Assembly (NCBI RefSeq): GCF_017312725.1
Contig: NZ_BOPO01000039.1
Coordinates: 35,155-99,154, forward strand
DNA from: Actinocatenispora comari
GTDB lineage: Bacteria > Actinomycetota > Actinomycetes > Mycobacteriales > Micromonosporaceae
Direction of reading: 5' to 3'
Length of the DNA: 64,000 nucleotides
Both the position numbers and the translations under genes were made by a program. The notes beneath the pieces were generated by a model. The model was given only the letters and a program-made list of their open reading frames with translations, did not search any database and was not told the DNA's origin. Shown here piece after piece: positions 24,740 through 33,218 of the stretch (position 1 is its first letter; every line of letters begins with the position of its first letter).

Positions 24740-26371
24740 ATGCCCCCGTCAGGTCCCGACCTGCCCGAGCGGGTGCTCGGCACCCCGCTGACCCGCCGCC
24801 GGCTCGGCACGCTCGCCGCCGGTACCGCCCTCGCCGCCGGCGTCGCCGCCATCCCCGGCATGCTGCTGCCCACCGCCGCCCAGGCCCAACCGTCCGCCCC
24901 GGCCGGCGCCACCGCCGAGCCCGACCCGGACGCGCCGCTGCGGCAGCTGCGGGCGATGTGGATCGCCAGCGTCGTCAACATCGACTGGCCGTCCGCGACC
25001 GGGCTGCCCGCCGCCGAGCAGCGCGCCCAGCTCACCGCCTGGTTCGACCTCGCCGTACGGTTGCGCTTCAACGCGGTGGTCCTGCAGGTGCGGCCCACCG
25101 CCGACGCGTTCTGGCCGTCGCCCTACGAACCGTGGTCGCAGTACCTGACCGGCACCCAGGGGGTCGACCCCGGCTACGACCCGCTCGCGTTCGCGGTCGA
25201 GGAGGCGCACAAGCGCAACCTGCAGCTGCACGCCTGGTTCAACCCGTACCGGGTGAGCATGCAGACCGACCCGAGCAAGCTGGTGGAGTCGCATCCGGCC
25301 CGCCGCCACCCGGACTGGGTCTTCGCCTACGGCCCCAAGCTCTACTACGACCCCGGCATCCCGGAGGTACGCCGGTTCGTCGAGGACGCGATCCTCGACG
25401 CGCTGCGCTACGACATCGACGCCGTGCACTTCGACGACTACTTCTACCCGTACCCGGTGGCCGGGCAGGAGCTGCCGGACGCCGACACCTTCGCCACCTA
25501 CGGCGCCAGGTTCGACGACATCGGCGACTGGCGCCGGCACAACATCGACCTGCTCATCAGCGAGATGTACCAGCGCATCCACGCGCGCAAGCCGCACGTG
25601 CAGTTCGGGGTGAGCCCGTTCGGCATCTGGCGCAACGCCTCCAGCGACCCGGCCGGCTCGGACACCGGCGGCACCGAGTCGTACAACGCGAACTACGCCG
25701 ACACCCGCAAGTGGGTCAAGCAGGGCTGGCTGGACTACATCAACCCGCAGGTGTACTGGAACATCGGGCTGGCGGTCGCCGACTACGCGAAGCTCACCCC
25801 GTGGTGGGCCGAGCAGGTGCGCGACACCCCGGTCAAGCTGTACATCGGCGAGGCGACCTACAAGGTCGGCGCCGCGGGCCAGCCCGCCGCCTGGCAGGAC
25901 CAGGCCGAGCTGTCCCGCCACCTCGACCTCGACGCGCAGTACCCGGAGGTGGCCGGCAACGTCTACTTCTCCGCGACCGAGGTGCGGGCCGACACCCTCG
26001 GCGCGACCAGCCGGCTGGTCGCCGAACACTACCAGCACCCGGCGCTGCCGCCGGCGATGCCGCGGCTGGACCCGCGCGCACCGGGGCGCCCGCAGCTGAC
26101 CCACGCGGTACGCACCGGCGACGGGGTGAGCCTGCGGTTCCACCCGACCGGATCGCTGCGCCCCGTCAGCTACGCGATCTTCCGGTTCGACGGCCGCGGC
26201 GCGCGACCGGTCGTCGACGCCGGCAACCTGATCGCGACGGTACGTGCCACCGGGCACGCGCAGCGCTGGACCGACACCACCGCCGGTACCGGCACGCACG
26301 GCTACGCGGTCATGGCGCTGAGCCCCACCGAGGTGGCGAGCCCGCTGTCCGCCACCCGTACCGTGCACTGA
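24740..26371 (+). CDS. Secreted GHL10 (DUF187-type) glycoside hydrolase-like protein
   Basis: The 543-residue protein has a signal region with RRRLGTLAAGTALAAGVAAIPGMLLPTAAQA. The family hallmark follows: LRAMWIASVVNIDWPS, then FNAVVLQVRPTADAFWPS, LQLHAWFNPYR and the acidic cluster DAVHFDDYFYPY. The C-terminal ~90 residues form a fibronectin-like domain (SLRFHPTGSLRPVSYAIFRFDG). GHL10 proteins are related to TIM-barrel glycosidases and are thought to act on cell-wall glycans; some are annotated as family 10 glycosyl hydrolase-like. GAAGGGAACTTCAG precedes the ATG. It is divergent from a PBP and upstream of an envelope-type sigma factor. Confidence 0.9.
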   Translation: MPPSGPDLPERVLGTPLTRRRLGTLAAGTALAAGVAAIPGMLLPTAAQAQPSAPAGATAEPDPDAPLRQLRAMWIASVVNIDWPSATGLPAAEQRAQLTAWFDLAVRLRFNAVVLQVRPTADAFWPSPYEPWSQYLTGTQGVDPGYDPLAFAVEEAHKRNLQLHAWFNPYRVSMQTDPSKLVESHPARRHPDWVFAYGPKLYYDPGIPEVRRFVEDAILDALRYDIDAVHFDDYFYPYPVAGQELPDADTFATYGARFDDIGDWRRHNIDLLISEMYQRIHARKPHVQFGVSPFGIWRNASSDPAGSDTGGTESYNANYADTRKWVKQGWLDYINPQVYWNIGLAVADYAKLTPWWAEQVRDTPVKLYIGEATYKVGAAGQPAAWQDQAELSRHLDLDAQYPEVAGNVYFSATEVRADTLGATSRLVAEHYQHPALPPAMPRLDPRAPGRPQLTHAVRTGDGVSLRFHPTGSLRPVSYAIFRFDGRGARPVVDAGNLIATVRATGHAQRWTDTTAGTGTHGYAVMALSPTEVASPLSATRTVH

Positions 26372-26385
26372 CACCGGCGTCGAAC

Positions 26386-26420
26386 CACTGCCGGGGCGGC
26401 CACCGGCCACCCCGGCAGTG
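26386..26420 (+). terminator. Hairpin after the GHL10 gene
   Basis: CACTGCCGGGG, a 13-nt loop, then CCCCGGCAGTG: a perfect 11-bp stem starting 15 bp after the stop codon. Confidence 0.85.
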
Positions 26421-26548
26421 TCGTGTCCGGCCGGCTCCGGTCCCGGCCGTGGCGGGCGAGCTTCGCAGATTCCTGGCCGGTGGTGACAACCCGCGGCGGG
26501 GGTCGACCCGTGTCTCACTCACACGGGTACGCAAGGGGGCACCGCCGG

Positions 26549-27055
26549 ATGGGCCGACGCGAGGACGGGTTCACCGCGTACTACCGGGCGCGCGCGGCGT
26601 CGATGCGGCGCACCGCGTACCTGCTGTGCGGCGACTGGCACGGCGCCGAGGACCTGGTCCAGACCGCGTACACGAAGCTCTACCTGGCCTGGCACCGCGT
26701 GTCGGCGCACGACCGGCTCGACCAGTACGTGCGGCGCATCGTGGTGCGCGCCTTCCTCGACGAGAAACGCCGCGGGTCGCGCCGCGAGTACCCGACCGAC
26801 GCGGTACCCGACGTCGCGGTCGATCCGTCCGCGCCGGAGGAACGAATGGTCCTGGTGGCCGCGCTGGCGCAGGTCGCGAGCCGGCAGCGGGCCGTGCTGG
26901 TGCTGCGGTTCTGGGAGGACCTGTCGGTGGCCGAGACCGCCGAGCTGCTCGACATCACCGAGGGCACGGTGAAGAGCCACACCGCACGCGGGCTGGAGAC
27001 CCTGCGCCGGGCACTACCCGAGCGCCACTCGATCGGCGCGGGAGACCCGGTATGA
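26549..27055 (+). CDS. SigE-family RNA polymerase ECF sigma factor
   Basis: The 168-residue protein has the ECF layout: region 2 (FTAYYRARAASMRRTAYLLCGDWHGAEDLVQTAYTKLY, read in parts) and region 4 (LPLRQRAVL-type LASRQRAVLVLRFWEDLSVAETAELL and ITEGTVKSHTARGLETLR). It belongs to the short SigE subfamily widespread in actinomycetes. It directs RNA polymerase to a specific promoter set, probably for envelope stress given the neighbours. The ATG at 26549 follows AAGGGGGCAC; upstream in-frame sequence is not sigma-like. Its stop overlaps the start of the next gene (ATGA), so the two are translationally coupled. Confidence 0.93.
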   Translation: MGRREDGFTAYYRARAASMRRTAYLLCGDWHGAEDLVQTAYTKLYLAWHRVSAHDRLDQYVRRIVVRAFLDEKRRGSRREYPTDAVPDVAVDPSAPEERMVLVAALAQVASRQRAVLVLRFWEDLSVAETAELLDITEGTVKSHTARGLETLRRALPERHSIGAGDPV

Positions 27056-27891
27056 GCGAGCACGAGGTCACCGACCTGTTCGAGCGGGTGCTCGACACGC
27101 CGGAACCACCGCTGCCCGAGGCGGGCCAGGTGATCGCAGCCGGGCGTGCCGCCCGGCGTCGCCGCGCGCTCGGTGCGTCCGCCACCGCGCTGGCCGTGGT
27201 GCTGCTCGCCGCCGCCGGTACCGCCGGCGCCACCGGCCTGCTGTCCGGCGAGCGGTCCGTGCCGCCGCAGCGCGGCGTCGCCCGCGGGTACACCCCGCAC
27301 CCGACGCCGAACGTGACGCACTTCCTGCCGTCCGGCCGACCGCACGCGGGAGGCCCGGATCTGCCCGCCCGCGCCGCCCAGCTGCTCGACACGCTGACCC
27401 ACGCCGTACCGCCGGGCTACACCGTGCCAACGACGGATCTGGTGCGGTACGGGGGACTCGGGTACGAGGTGCGCGGCTACACCGCCCCGGCCGGCCACCC
27501 CAAGGCGGACGGGAGCTGGCGGATCGACGCGCACACCGACGTCTACCGCGACGGCCGGGCCGGCTCGCTGTGGGTCACCTGGACGAACGGAGTGCGGTAC
27601 CCGGCGGCCGGCTCGGTGTGCGACGCGACGGTCCCGCTGCGGCACACCGGTACGGCAACGCGGTGCTCGGTGACCTCGGTGCGCGGCGTGGCGGTACGGC
27701 TGGACGAGCAGGACCTGCCGGACGGCAACACCGTGCGGTACGCGACCGCATTCGGCGCCGGCCACTGGGTCACGGTCAGCGCCGACCAGCGGGGCGCCGC
27801 CCCGGGAAAGGCCGCGCTGCCGGCGCCGCCGCTGTCCGGCACCGATCTGGCCCGGCTGGTGACCGGGCCGAGTCTGGGCACCGGCGACTGA
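27052..27891 (+). CDS. Single-pass membrane protein, putative anti-sigma or sigma-linked factor
   Basis: The 279-residue protein overlaps the sigma gene by 4 bp. A cytoplasmic segment of about 38 residues (MSEHEVTDLFERVLDTPEPPLPEAG...) leads to one membrane helix (ALGASATALAVVLLAAAGTAGATGLL). The ~210-residue extracytoplasmic part has two cysteines (SVCDATVPL and TRCSVTSV) and no recognised domain. This arrangement is what SigE-type loci usually have for a membrane regulator. There is no visible zinc-binding anti-sigma motif (HxxxCxxC), so the anti-sigma role is an inference from context only. Confidence 0.72.
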   Translation: MSEHEVTDLFERVLDTPEPPLPEAGQVIAAGRAARRRRALGASATALAVVLLAAAGTAGATGLLSGERSVPPQRGVARGYTPHPTPNVTHFLPSGRPHAGGPDLPARAAQLLDTLTHAVPPGYTVPTTDLVRYGGLGYEVRGYTAPAGHPKADGSWRIDAHTDVYRDGRAGSLWVTWTNGVRYPAAGSVCDATVPLRHTGTATRCSVTSVRGVAVRLDEQDLPDGNTVRYATAFGAGHWVTVSADQRGAAPGKAALPAPPLSGTDLARLVTGPSLGTGD

Positions 27892-27934
27892 CCCACCCGC
27901 AGCCGCGCACACCCCTACCGATCGAGGAGTACCG

Positions 27935-28990
27935 ATGGCCGGCCGACGCCGCGCACGCAGCCCGTGGTGGGCCAGGCTCTGCCTGGTCGCCGGGATCGTC
28001 CTGACGCTGGCCAGCGGCGCGAGCTACGCCGGCACCGTGCTGGTGACCGACCGGGTCGACCGGTCCGTCCCGCAGGCGGACCTGCTCGGCGACGGAGGCG
28101 GGCGCACGCCCGGCAGCCGGGTGACCGGGCCGCTGGACATCCTGCTGGCCGGCTCGGACCTGCGGCGGTCGTGGCACCGCCACCAGACGGAGAACCCGCG
28201 GACCGACACCATCATGTGGCTGCACGTGCCCGCCTCGTACGACCACGCCTACCTGCTCTCGATCCCACGCGACCTGGAGGTGCCGATCCCGTACGACCCG
28301 AGGACCGGGAGGGGTGGCGTCAGCACCAAGATCAACGCGGCGTTCGCCTGGGGCATGACCGGCGTCGACGACGTCACCGGTGGCATGCAGAACCTGCACG
28401 CCACGCTGCGCAGGCTCACCGGCGAGAGCTTTTCGATGGCGGCGCTGGTGAACTGGGACGGGTTCACGGCGATCGTGTCCGAGCTCGGTGGCGTGACACT
28501 GTGCGTGGACAGGACCTTCACCTCGACCCAGCCCACGCTCGGCCACCACACCTTCCGCAAGGGCTGTCACCACTACGACGCCGAGCTGGCGCTGGCCCTG
28601 GTGCGGGAGCGCTACGCGTACGCCGACTCCGACTACGGCCGGCAGCGGATGCAGCAGCAGTTCATCAAGCAGATCCTCCAGCGCGCCACCAGCGCCGGCG
28701 TGCTCACCAGTCCGACCAAGATCGACAAGGTGGTGGGCGCGGCCGGCAAGGCGCTGACCATGGACCGCGACGGCTACCGGCTGGTCGACCTGGTGCTGGC
28801 ACTGCGCAGGATCACCCCGGACGCCATCACCAGCCTGCAGATCGCGCACACCACCCTGCCCGACTACAACGAGCAACTGGTCCAACCGGTCGACGGCGAG
28901 CTGTTCCGGGCCATGCGGACCGACCGGATGGACGGTTTCGTCCTGGCACATCCCGAACTGGTGGCCCACGGCCGCGGGCTCGGCCGGTGA
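27935..28990 (+). CDS. LCP (LytR-CpsA-Psr) family protein, first copy
   Basis: The 351-residue protein has an N-terminal membrane anchor (LCLVAGIVLTLASGASYAGTVLV) and an LCP domain with LDILLAGSDLRRS, RTDTIMWLHVP, LLSIPRDLEVPIP, SELGGVTLCVD and the Arg-rich ALVRERYAYADSDYGRQRMQQQFIKQIL. LCP proteins transfer undecaprenyl-linked glycopolymers to peptidoglycan or other acceptors outside the membrane. GAGGAGTACCG precedes the ATG. It lies 43 bp after the sigma-linked gene and is followed by a close paralogue, so a local duplication made the pair. Confidence 0.94.
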   Translation: MAGRRRARSPWWARLCLVAGIVLTLASGASYAGTVLVTDRVDRSVPQADLLGDGGGRTPGSRVTGPLDILLAGSDLRRSWHRHQTENPRTDTIMWLHVPASYDHAYLLSIPRDLEVPIPYDPRTGRGGVSTKINAAFAWGMTGVDDVTGGMQNLHATLRRLTGESFSMAALVNWDGFTAIVSELGGVTLCVDRTFTSTQPTLGHHTFRKGCHHYDAELALALVRERYAYADSDYGRQRMQQQFIKQILQRATSAGVLTSPTKIDKVVGAAGKALTMDRDGYRLVDLVLALRRITPDAITSLQIAHTTLPDYNEQLVQPVDGELFRAMRTDRMDGFVLAHPELVAHGRGLGR

Positions 28991-29224
28991 CACCCGGTAC
29001 CGTGCCGTCGGCGGTACCCGAACGGAGCGCAACCAGCGGCTCGCCACGGGCGTGGTGTGCCGGGCCGCCCCGCGCGGCCGCCGATCCGTACGGCAAGGTA
29101 GGAGGCGAACAAAGCGGCACGTCGATCCGGAGACGGCGACAATGCCGCGTCGCGTGACAACGTGGTCACCCCCCGAAACACCTGATCACGACTCCCCCCA
29201 CCGCGATGAACGAGGAGTGACCTG

Positions 29225-30298
29225 ATGAGCCGTCGCCGCCGGAACCGCAGGCGCAGTCCCTGGTGGACGAAGCTGTGCCTGATCGCCGGCCTGGTACTGG
29301 TGATCACCAGTACCGGCGTCTACGCGGGCACCGTCGCCGTGGCCGACAAGGTCAACAACTCGGTCGCCCAGGACGATCTGCTGGGCGACGGCGACAACCG
29401 CAACACCGAGCACGGCAGCCGGGTGACCGGACCGATCGACATGCTGCTGGCCGGCTCGGACATGCGCAAGAGCTGGAACAAGTCCGGCGAGCTGCCCCGG
29501 ACCGACTCGATCATGTGGCTGCACATCCCGGCCTCGCTCGACCATGCCTACCTCCTGTCGATCCCGCGGGACCTGGAGGTGACGATCCCGGTCGACAAGC
29601 ACACCGGCAAGGGCGGCGAGACCACCAAGATCAACGCCGCCTTCCCGAACGGGATGAAGGACGTCAACGACATCAAGGGCGGCATGCAGTCCCTGCACGC
29701 CACCGTGCAGCAGCTCACCGGCGCCGAGTTCAACATGGCCGCCCTGGTCAACTGGGACGGGTTCAAGGCGATCGTGTCCGAACTCGGTGGCGTGACGCTG
29801 TGCGTGGACAAGACTTTCACGTCGACCCAGCCCTCGCTGGGCCACCACACGTTCCAGAAGGGCTGCAACCACTACAACGCCGACCTGGCGCTCGCCCTGG
29901 TCCGGGAACGCTACGCCTACAACGACTCCGACTACGGCCGGCAGCGGATGCAGCAGCAGTTCATCAAGCAGATCCTCAAGCGCGCCACCAGCGCGGGCGT
30001 GCTCACCAACCCGTCCAAGATCAACAGCGTGATCGGCGCCGCCGGCAAGGCGCTGACCACGGACCTGAACGGGTACAAGGTGGTCGACCTGGTGCTGGCG
30101 TTGCGCAAGATCAGCCCGGACAGCATCACCACCCTGCAGATCGCGCACACCACGCTGGCCGACGGGAACGAGGGCGTCGTGCAGCCGGTCGACGACCAGC
30201 TGTTCCAGGCGTTGCGTACCGACAAGGTGGACGACCTGCTGCTGTCCCACCCGGAGCTGGTCAGCAAGGGCGAGGGCACCGGCAAGTCCACCGGGTGA
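29225..30298 (+). CDS. LCP (LytR-CpsA-Psr) family protein, second copy
   Basis: The 357-residue protein is colinear with the copy at 27935-28990 and very similar throughout, for example DMLLAGSDMRKS, TDSIMWLHIP, LLSIPRDLEVTIP, VSELGGVTLCVDKTFTSTQPS and LALVRERYAYNDSDYGRQRM. The main differences are charge swaps (many Arg to Lys or Asn) and a slightly longer loop. It should perform the same wall-polymer transfer, perhaps on another acceptor or under other conditions. GAGGAGTGACCTG precedes the ATG. The 234-bp gap from the first copy may hold its own promoter; it contains GTGAC-N6-GTCAC at 29154-29169. Confidence 0.94.
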   Translation: MSRRRRNRRRSPWWTKLCLIAGLVLVITSTGVYAGTVAVADKVNNSVAQDDLLGDGDNRNTEHGSRVTGPIDMLLAGSDMRKSWNKSGELPRTDSIMWLHIPASLDHAYLLSIPRDLEVTIPVDKHTGKGGETTKINAAFPNGMKDVNDIKGGMQSLHATVQQLTGAEFNMAALVNWDGFKAIVSELGGVTLCVDKTFTSTQPSLGHHTFQKGCNHYNADLALALVRERYAYNDSDYGRQRMQQQFIKQILKRATSAGVLTNPSKINSVIGAAGKALTTDLNGYKVVDLVLALRKISPDSITTLQIAHTTLADGNEGVVQPVDDQLFQALRTDKVDDLLLSHPELVSKGEGTGKSTG

Positions 30299-30319
30299 GC
30301 GTCGGCCCCGGACGTCCGA

Positions 30320-30355
30320 CGGCGGCCACTCCGGTGGGTACCGGCGTGGCCGCCG
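30320..30355. terminator. Hairpin between convergent LCP and ABC genes
   Basis: CGGCGGCCAC (30320-30329) pairs with GTGGCCGCCG (30346-30355), and the 16-nt loop holds a further CCGG/CCGG stem. It is placed to end transcription from both sides. Confidence 0.8.
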
Positions 30356-30371
30356 CGGTCGGGACACCCGA

Positions 30372-30399
30372 CCCTCGTCAGCTGGCCCTCGTCAGCTGG
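30372..30399. repeat. Perfect 14-bp tandem duplication over a stop codon
   Basis: CCCTCGTCAGCTGG occurs twice head to tail (30372-30385 and 30386-30399). The second copy contains the stop codon (30392-30394) of the substrate-binding protein; the first copy repeats that stop just outside the gene. Confidence 0.9.
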
Positions 30400-31432
30400 C
30401 CTTGTCGACGAACTGGGTGGTGTAGGTCTTCGACAGGTCGACCGTGTCCTGCTTGCCCTTGACGTTCGGGGAGAACGAGCCGAGCACCTTCAGCGAGTTG
30501 CGCGCGGCGCCGGCGTCCATCCGGCCGTCGGAGTTGAACATGCCGATCGTGCTCTTGACCGACTGGACGTAGAGCTGCTTGCCGCCGTTGGCGTAGTCGG
30601 CGGGCATCTTCGCCGCGATCTGCTCGGCGGAGTGCGCGTGGATCCACTTCAGCGTCCGGACCATCGCGTTGGCGAGCTTCTGCACGGTCTGCGGGTGCGC
30701 CTTGACGTACGCGCAGTCCATGTACAGCGAGCTGGACGGGTAGAGCCCGCCGAGCGCCGCCCGGGTGCCCTGCTCGGTACGCATGTCCAGCAGCACCTTG
30801 CCCTTGCCGGTACTGACCAGTTGCGCCACCGTCGGGTCGGTGGTCATGCCGGCGTCGATGCCGCCGTTCTCCATGGCCGCGATGAACGTCTGCCCGGCAC
30901 CGGCCTTGACCGTCGTGTAGTCCGCCGCGGTCAGCCCCTGCTTGCTCGCGAGGTACTGGGTGAGGAAGTCGGTGGACGAACCGGGGCTGGTGACGCCGAG
31001 CTTGCGGCCCTTGAAGTCCTTCGGTGAGCGGATCTGGCCGGCCTTGTCGCTCGCCACCATCTCGACCTCGCCCGGCACGTCGGCCATCTGCACCACCGAC
31101 TCGACGCACTTGTGCTTGGTCTGCAGGTCGATGGTGTGGTCGTAGAAGCCGACCACACCCTGCACGTCGCCGGAGATCAGCACGTTCTCGGCCTGCGCGC
31201 CGGCCGGCTCGGTGAGCAGCTTGACGTCGAGGCCCTCCTGCTTGAAGTAGCCGAGCTGGTCGGTGAGCTTCGCCGGCAGGTAGATCACCTTGTCGATGCC
31301 ACCGACCATGATCGAGACGTGGTTGTCGGCGCCCGCGGCGCCGGCCTTGTCCCGCGAGTCGCGGCAGCCGGTCGCCGCGGTGAGGGTGAGCGCCGCCGCC
31401 AGCACGGCGCACACGATGGACCGTGTTCTCAT
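30392..31432 (-). CDS. ABC transporter substrate-binding lipoprotein (NMT1/SsuA/TauA type)
   Basis: The 346-residue protein has a lipoprotein signal ending in a lipobox (LTLTAATGC, Cys 23). The mature part matches the NMT1/SsuA-type periplasmic-binding fold: LPAKLTDQLGYFKQEGLDVKLL, NVLISGDVQGVVGFYD, KDFKGRKLGVTSPGSSTDFL and GGIDAGMTTDPTV. Homologues bind alkanesulfonates, taurine, nitrate, pyrimidine precursors or aromatic acids, so the ligand is open. It is the third gene of a permease/ATPase unit transcribed from 33150. The gap to the permease is 37 bp. The stop lies inside a 14-bp duplication. Confidence 0.92.
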   Translation of the reverse strand: MRTRSIVCAVLAAALTLTAATGCRDSRDKAGAAGADNHVSIMVGGIDKVIYLPAKLTDQLGYFKQEGLDVKLLTEPAGAQAENVLISGDVQGVVGFYDHTIDLQTKHKCVESVVQMADVPGEVEMVASDKAGQIRSPKDFKGRKLGVTSPGSSTDFLTQYLASKQGLTAADYTTVKAGAGQTFIAAMENGGIDAGMTTDPTVAQLVSTGKGKVLLDMRTEQGTRAALGGLYPSSSLYMDCAYVKAHPQTVQKLANAMVRTLKWIHAHSAEQIAAKMPADYANGGKQLYVQSVKSTIGMFNSDGRMDAGAARNSLKVLGSFSPNVKGKQDTVDLSKTYTTQFVDKAS

Positions 31433-31469
31433 CGAAACTCCTTGCGGGGTGAGGGAACGAATGTCGCCG

Positions 31470-32357
31470 TCAGGTCTGCACGTCGGCGCTGGCGGCCGGG
31501 GGGCGCCAGCGCAGCAGCCGCTTCTCGGCGGTGGAGATCAGCCACTCGGCGACCAGCGCAAGCACGGTCACCACGATCATTCCGGCGTAGATGCCGGCCG
31601 AGTCAAACGTGCCCTGGGCGTTGTTGATGAGCAGACCGAGCCCCTTGTCGGCGCCGGTGAACTCGCCGACCACCGCGCCGATCAGCGCGAACCCGAACGC
31701 CGAGTGCAGCGAGGCGAAGATCCACGAGGTGGCCGACGGCACCACGATGGTGCGCAGTACCGAGATCCGGCTGGCGCCGAGGATCCGGGCGTTGTCGACC
31801 AGGTTGCGGTCGACCTCGCGAGCGCCCTGGAAGGCGTTGAAGAACACCGCGAAGAACACCAGCACCATCGCGGTGGCGACCTTCGACGACATGCCCAGGC
31901 CGAACCAGATGATGAACAGCGAGGCGAGCACGATGCGCGGTACCGCGTTCGCCGCCTTGATGAACGGCGCCGCCACCTCGGCGAGGAACCGGGCCCGGCC
32001 CAGCACGATGCCGAGCACGACGCCGGCCACGGCGCCGATCGCGAAGCCGAACACCGCCTCTTCCAGGGTCACCGCGATCTGGGTCCAGATCGAGCCGAAC
32101 GCGGTGCCGTGGCTGAACCAGCCGACCAGCCGGGACCAGATCGCCGTGGGCTTGGAGTAGTAGAACGGGTCGATCCAGTACGTCGCGGTCAGCTGCCAGC
32201 CGACCAGCCACACCACCACCGCGGCGAGCCGGACCGCCCAGACCGCGCCGCGCCGCCGACGGCGCCGCGCGACCAGATCCGGTACCCCGGCGCTGCGCTG
32301 CTCGGCCGCCATCGCCACCGCCCCGTTGTCCACTGTGGACAGGTGCTCACCCGACAC
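31470..32357 (-). CDS. ABC transporter permease (SsuC/TauC type)
   Basis: The 295-residue protein has a long charged N-terminus, then six membrane segments. The permease EAA-like loop is NAFQGAREVDRNLVDNARILGASRISVLRTIVVP, read in parts, which contacts the ATPase. It forms the channel for the substrate delivered by the neighbouring lipoprotein. Its start overlaps the end of the ATPase gene by 11 bp, showing tight coupling. The N-terminal coding sequence contains the palindrome TGTCCAC-T-GTGGACA (32327-32341). Confidence 0.93.
   Translation of the reverse strand: MSGEHLSTVDNGAVAMAAEQRSAGVPDLVARRRRRRGAVWAVRLAAVVVWLVGWQLTATYWIDPFYYSKPTAIWSRLVGWFSHGTAFGSIWTQIAVTLEEAVFGFAIGAVAGVVLGIVLGRARFLAEVAAPFIKAANAVPRIVLASLFIIWFGLGMSSKVATAMVLVFFAVFFNAFQGAREVDRNLVDNARILGASRISVLRTIVVPSATSWIFASLHSAFGFALIGAVVGEFTGADKGLGLLINNAQGTFDSAGIYAGMIVVTVLALVAEWLISTAEKRLLRWRPPAASADVQT
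32327..32341. other. GTCCAC-T-GTGGAC palindrome (DnaA-box-like)
   Basis: TGTCCAC-T-GTGGACA sits inside the permease gene. With the preceding T it reads TTGTCCACT, one base from the actinobacterial DnaA box TTGTCCACA, and the other strand gives TGTCCACAG. A matching palindrome lies at 37686-37700. Confidence 0.45.
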
Positions 32358-33150
32358 GGCTGGCCTCCTCGCGGGCCCGGGCCACCTCGACCCGCAGGCT
32401 CTCCCACACCTCGCGGTAGATCTCCAGGAACTCGGCGGTCAGCCGTACCTCCTCGACGTTGCGCGGGCGCGACAGCGGTACCGCGAACACGCCCTTGACG
32501 GTCGCCGGGCTCGCGGTCATCACCACCACCCGGTCGGCCAGCGCGATCGCCTCCTCCAGGTCGTGCGTGACGAACACGACGGCGGCGCCGGTACCGGCCC
32601 ACAGCCGCAACAGCTCGTCCTGCATCAGCGCCCGGGTCTGCACGTCCAGCGCGCTGAACGGCTCGTCCATCAGCATGATCTCGGGCTCGTTGACCAGCGT
32701 CTGGGCCAGCGCCACCCGCTTGCGCATGCCGCCGGACAGCTGGTGCGGGTAGTACTTCGCGAAGCCGGCGAGGCCGACCCGCTCCACCCACGTCGCCGCC
32801 TTCGCCCGGGCCGCCGCCTTGCTCGCGCCGCGGTACCGGGGGCCGGCCGCGACGTTGTCCAGCACCGAGCGCCACGGCAGGATCGCGTCGTTCTGGAACA
32901 TGTACCCGACGCCGCGCGGGATCGAGCGCACCCGCTCCCCGCGCACCAGCACCTCGCCCTCGCTGGCCGGCTCCAGCCCGGACACCAGCGACAGCGTGGT
33001 CGACTTGCCGCAGCCGGTCGGGCCGACCACGGCGACGAACTCCCCGGCGGCCACCTGCATGGTCAGTTCGCGCACCGCGGTGTGCGCCGGGCCGCTCCCG
33101 CTCGGGAACCGCTTGGTGGCACCCCGGAGTTCGATCACGGGGTCGTTCAT
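32347..33150 (-). CDS. ABC transporter ATP-binding protein (SsuB/TauB type)
   Basis: The 267-residue protein has Walker A GPTGCGKSTTLSLV, the signature LSGGMRKRVALAQ, Walker B IMLMDEPFSALD and the switch His in FVTHDLEEA. It powers import by the adjacent permease. The chosen ATG at 33150 begins MNDPVIELRGATKRF; an upstream in-frame start adds unrelated sequence. The gene leads the transporter operon and is divergent from a two-component pair only 68 bp away, which is likely to regulate it. Confidence 0.95.
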   Translation of the reverse strand: MNDPVIELRGATKRFPSGSGPAHTAVRELTMQVAAGEFVAVVGPTGCGKSTTLSLVSGLEPASEGEVLVRGERVRSIPRGVGYMFQNDAILPWRSVLDNVAAGPRYRGASKAAARAKAATWVERVGLAGFAKYYPHQLSGGMRKRVALAQTLVNEPEIMLMDEPFSALDVQTRALMQDELLRLWAGTGAAVVFVTHDLEEAIALADRVVVMTASPATVKGVFAVPLSRPRNVEEVRLTAEFLEIYREVWESLRVEVARAREEASRVG

Positions 33151-33204
33151 GGACGTCCCTCCTCGGCGGACTCGGTCGCCTCTTGCCTCGGCGCGGAACG
33201 TTAG

Positions 33205-33218
33205 GTGAACTGGCTCAC
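33205..33218. promoter_or_regulatory. Candidate operator between importer and sensor kinase
   Basis: GTGAAC-TG-GCTCAC is an imperfect palindrome (5 of 6 arm bases pair) directly before the kinase start. TTAGGT at 33201-33206 may be a -10 box. It could bind the DcuR/CitB-type regulator encoded downstream. This is weak evidence. Confidence 0.35.

Noticed and set aside
33205..33218. IdeR/DtxR iron box near TTAGGTGAAC
   Set aside because: Only the first half resembles TTAGGTTAGG; the second half does not fit.
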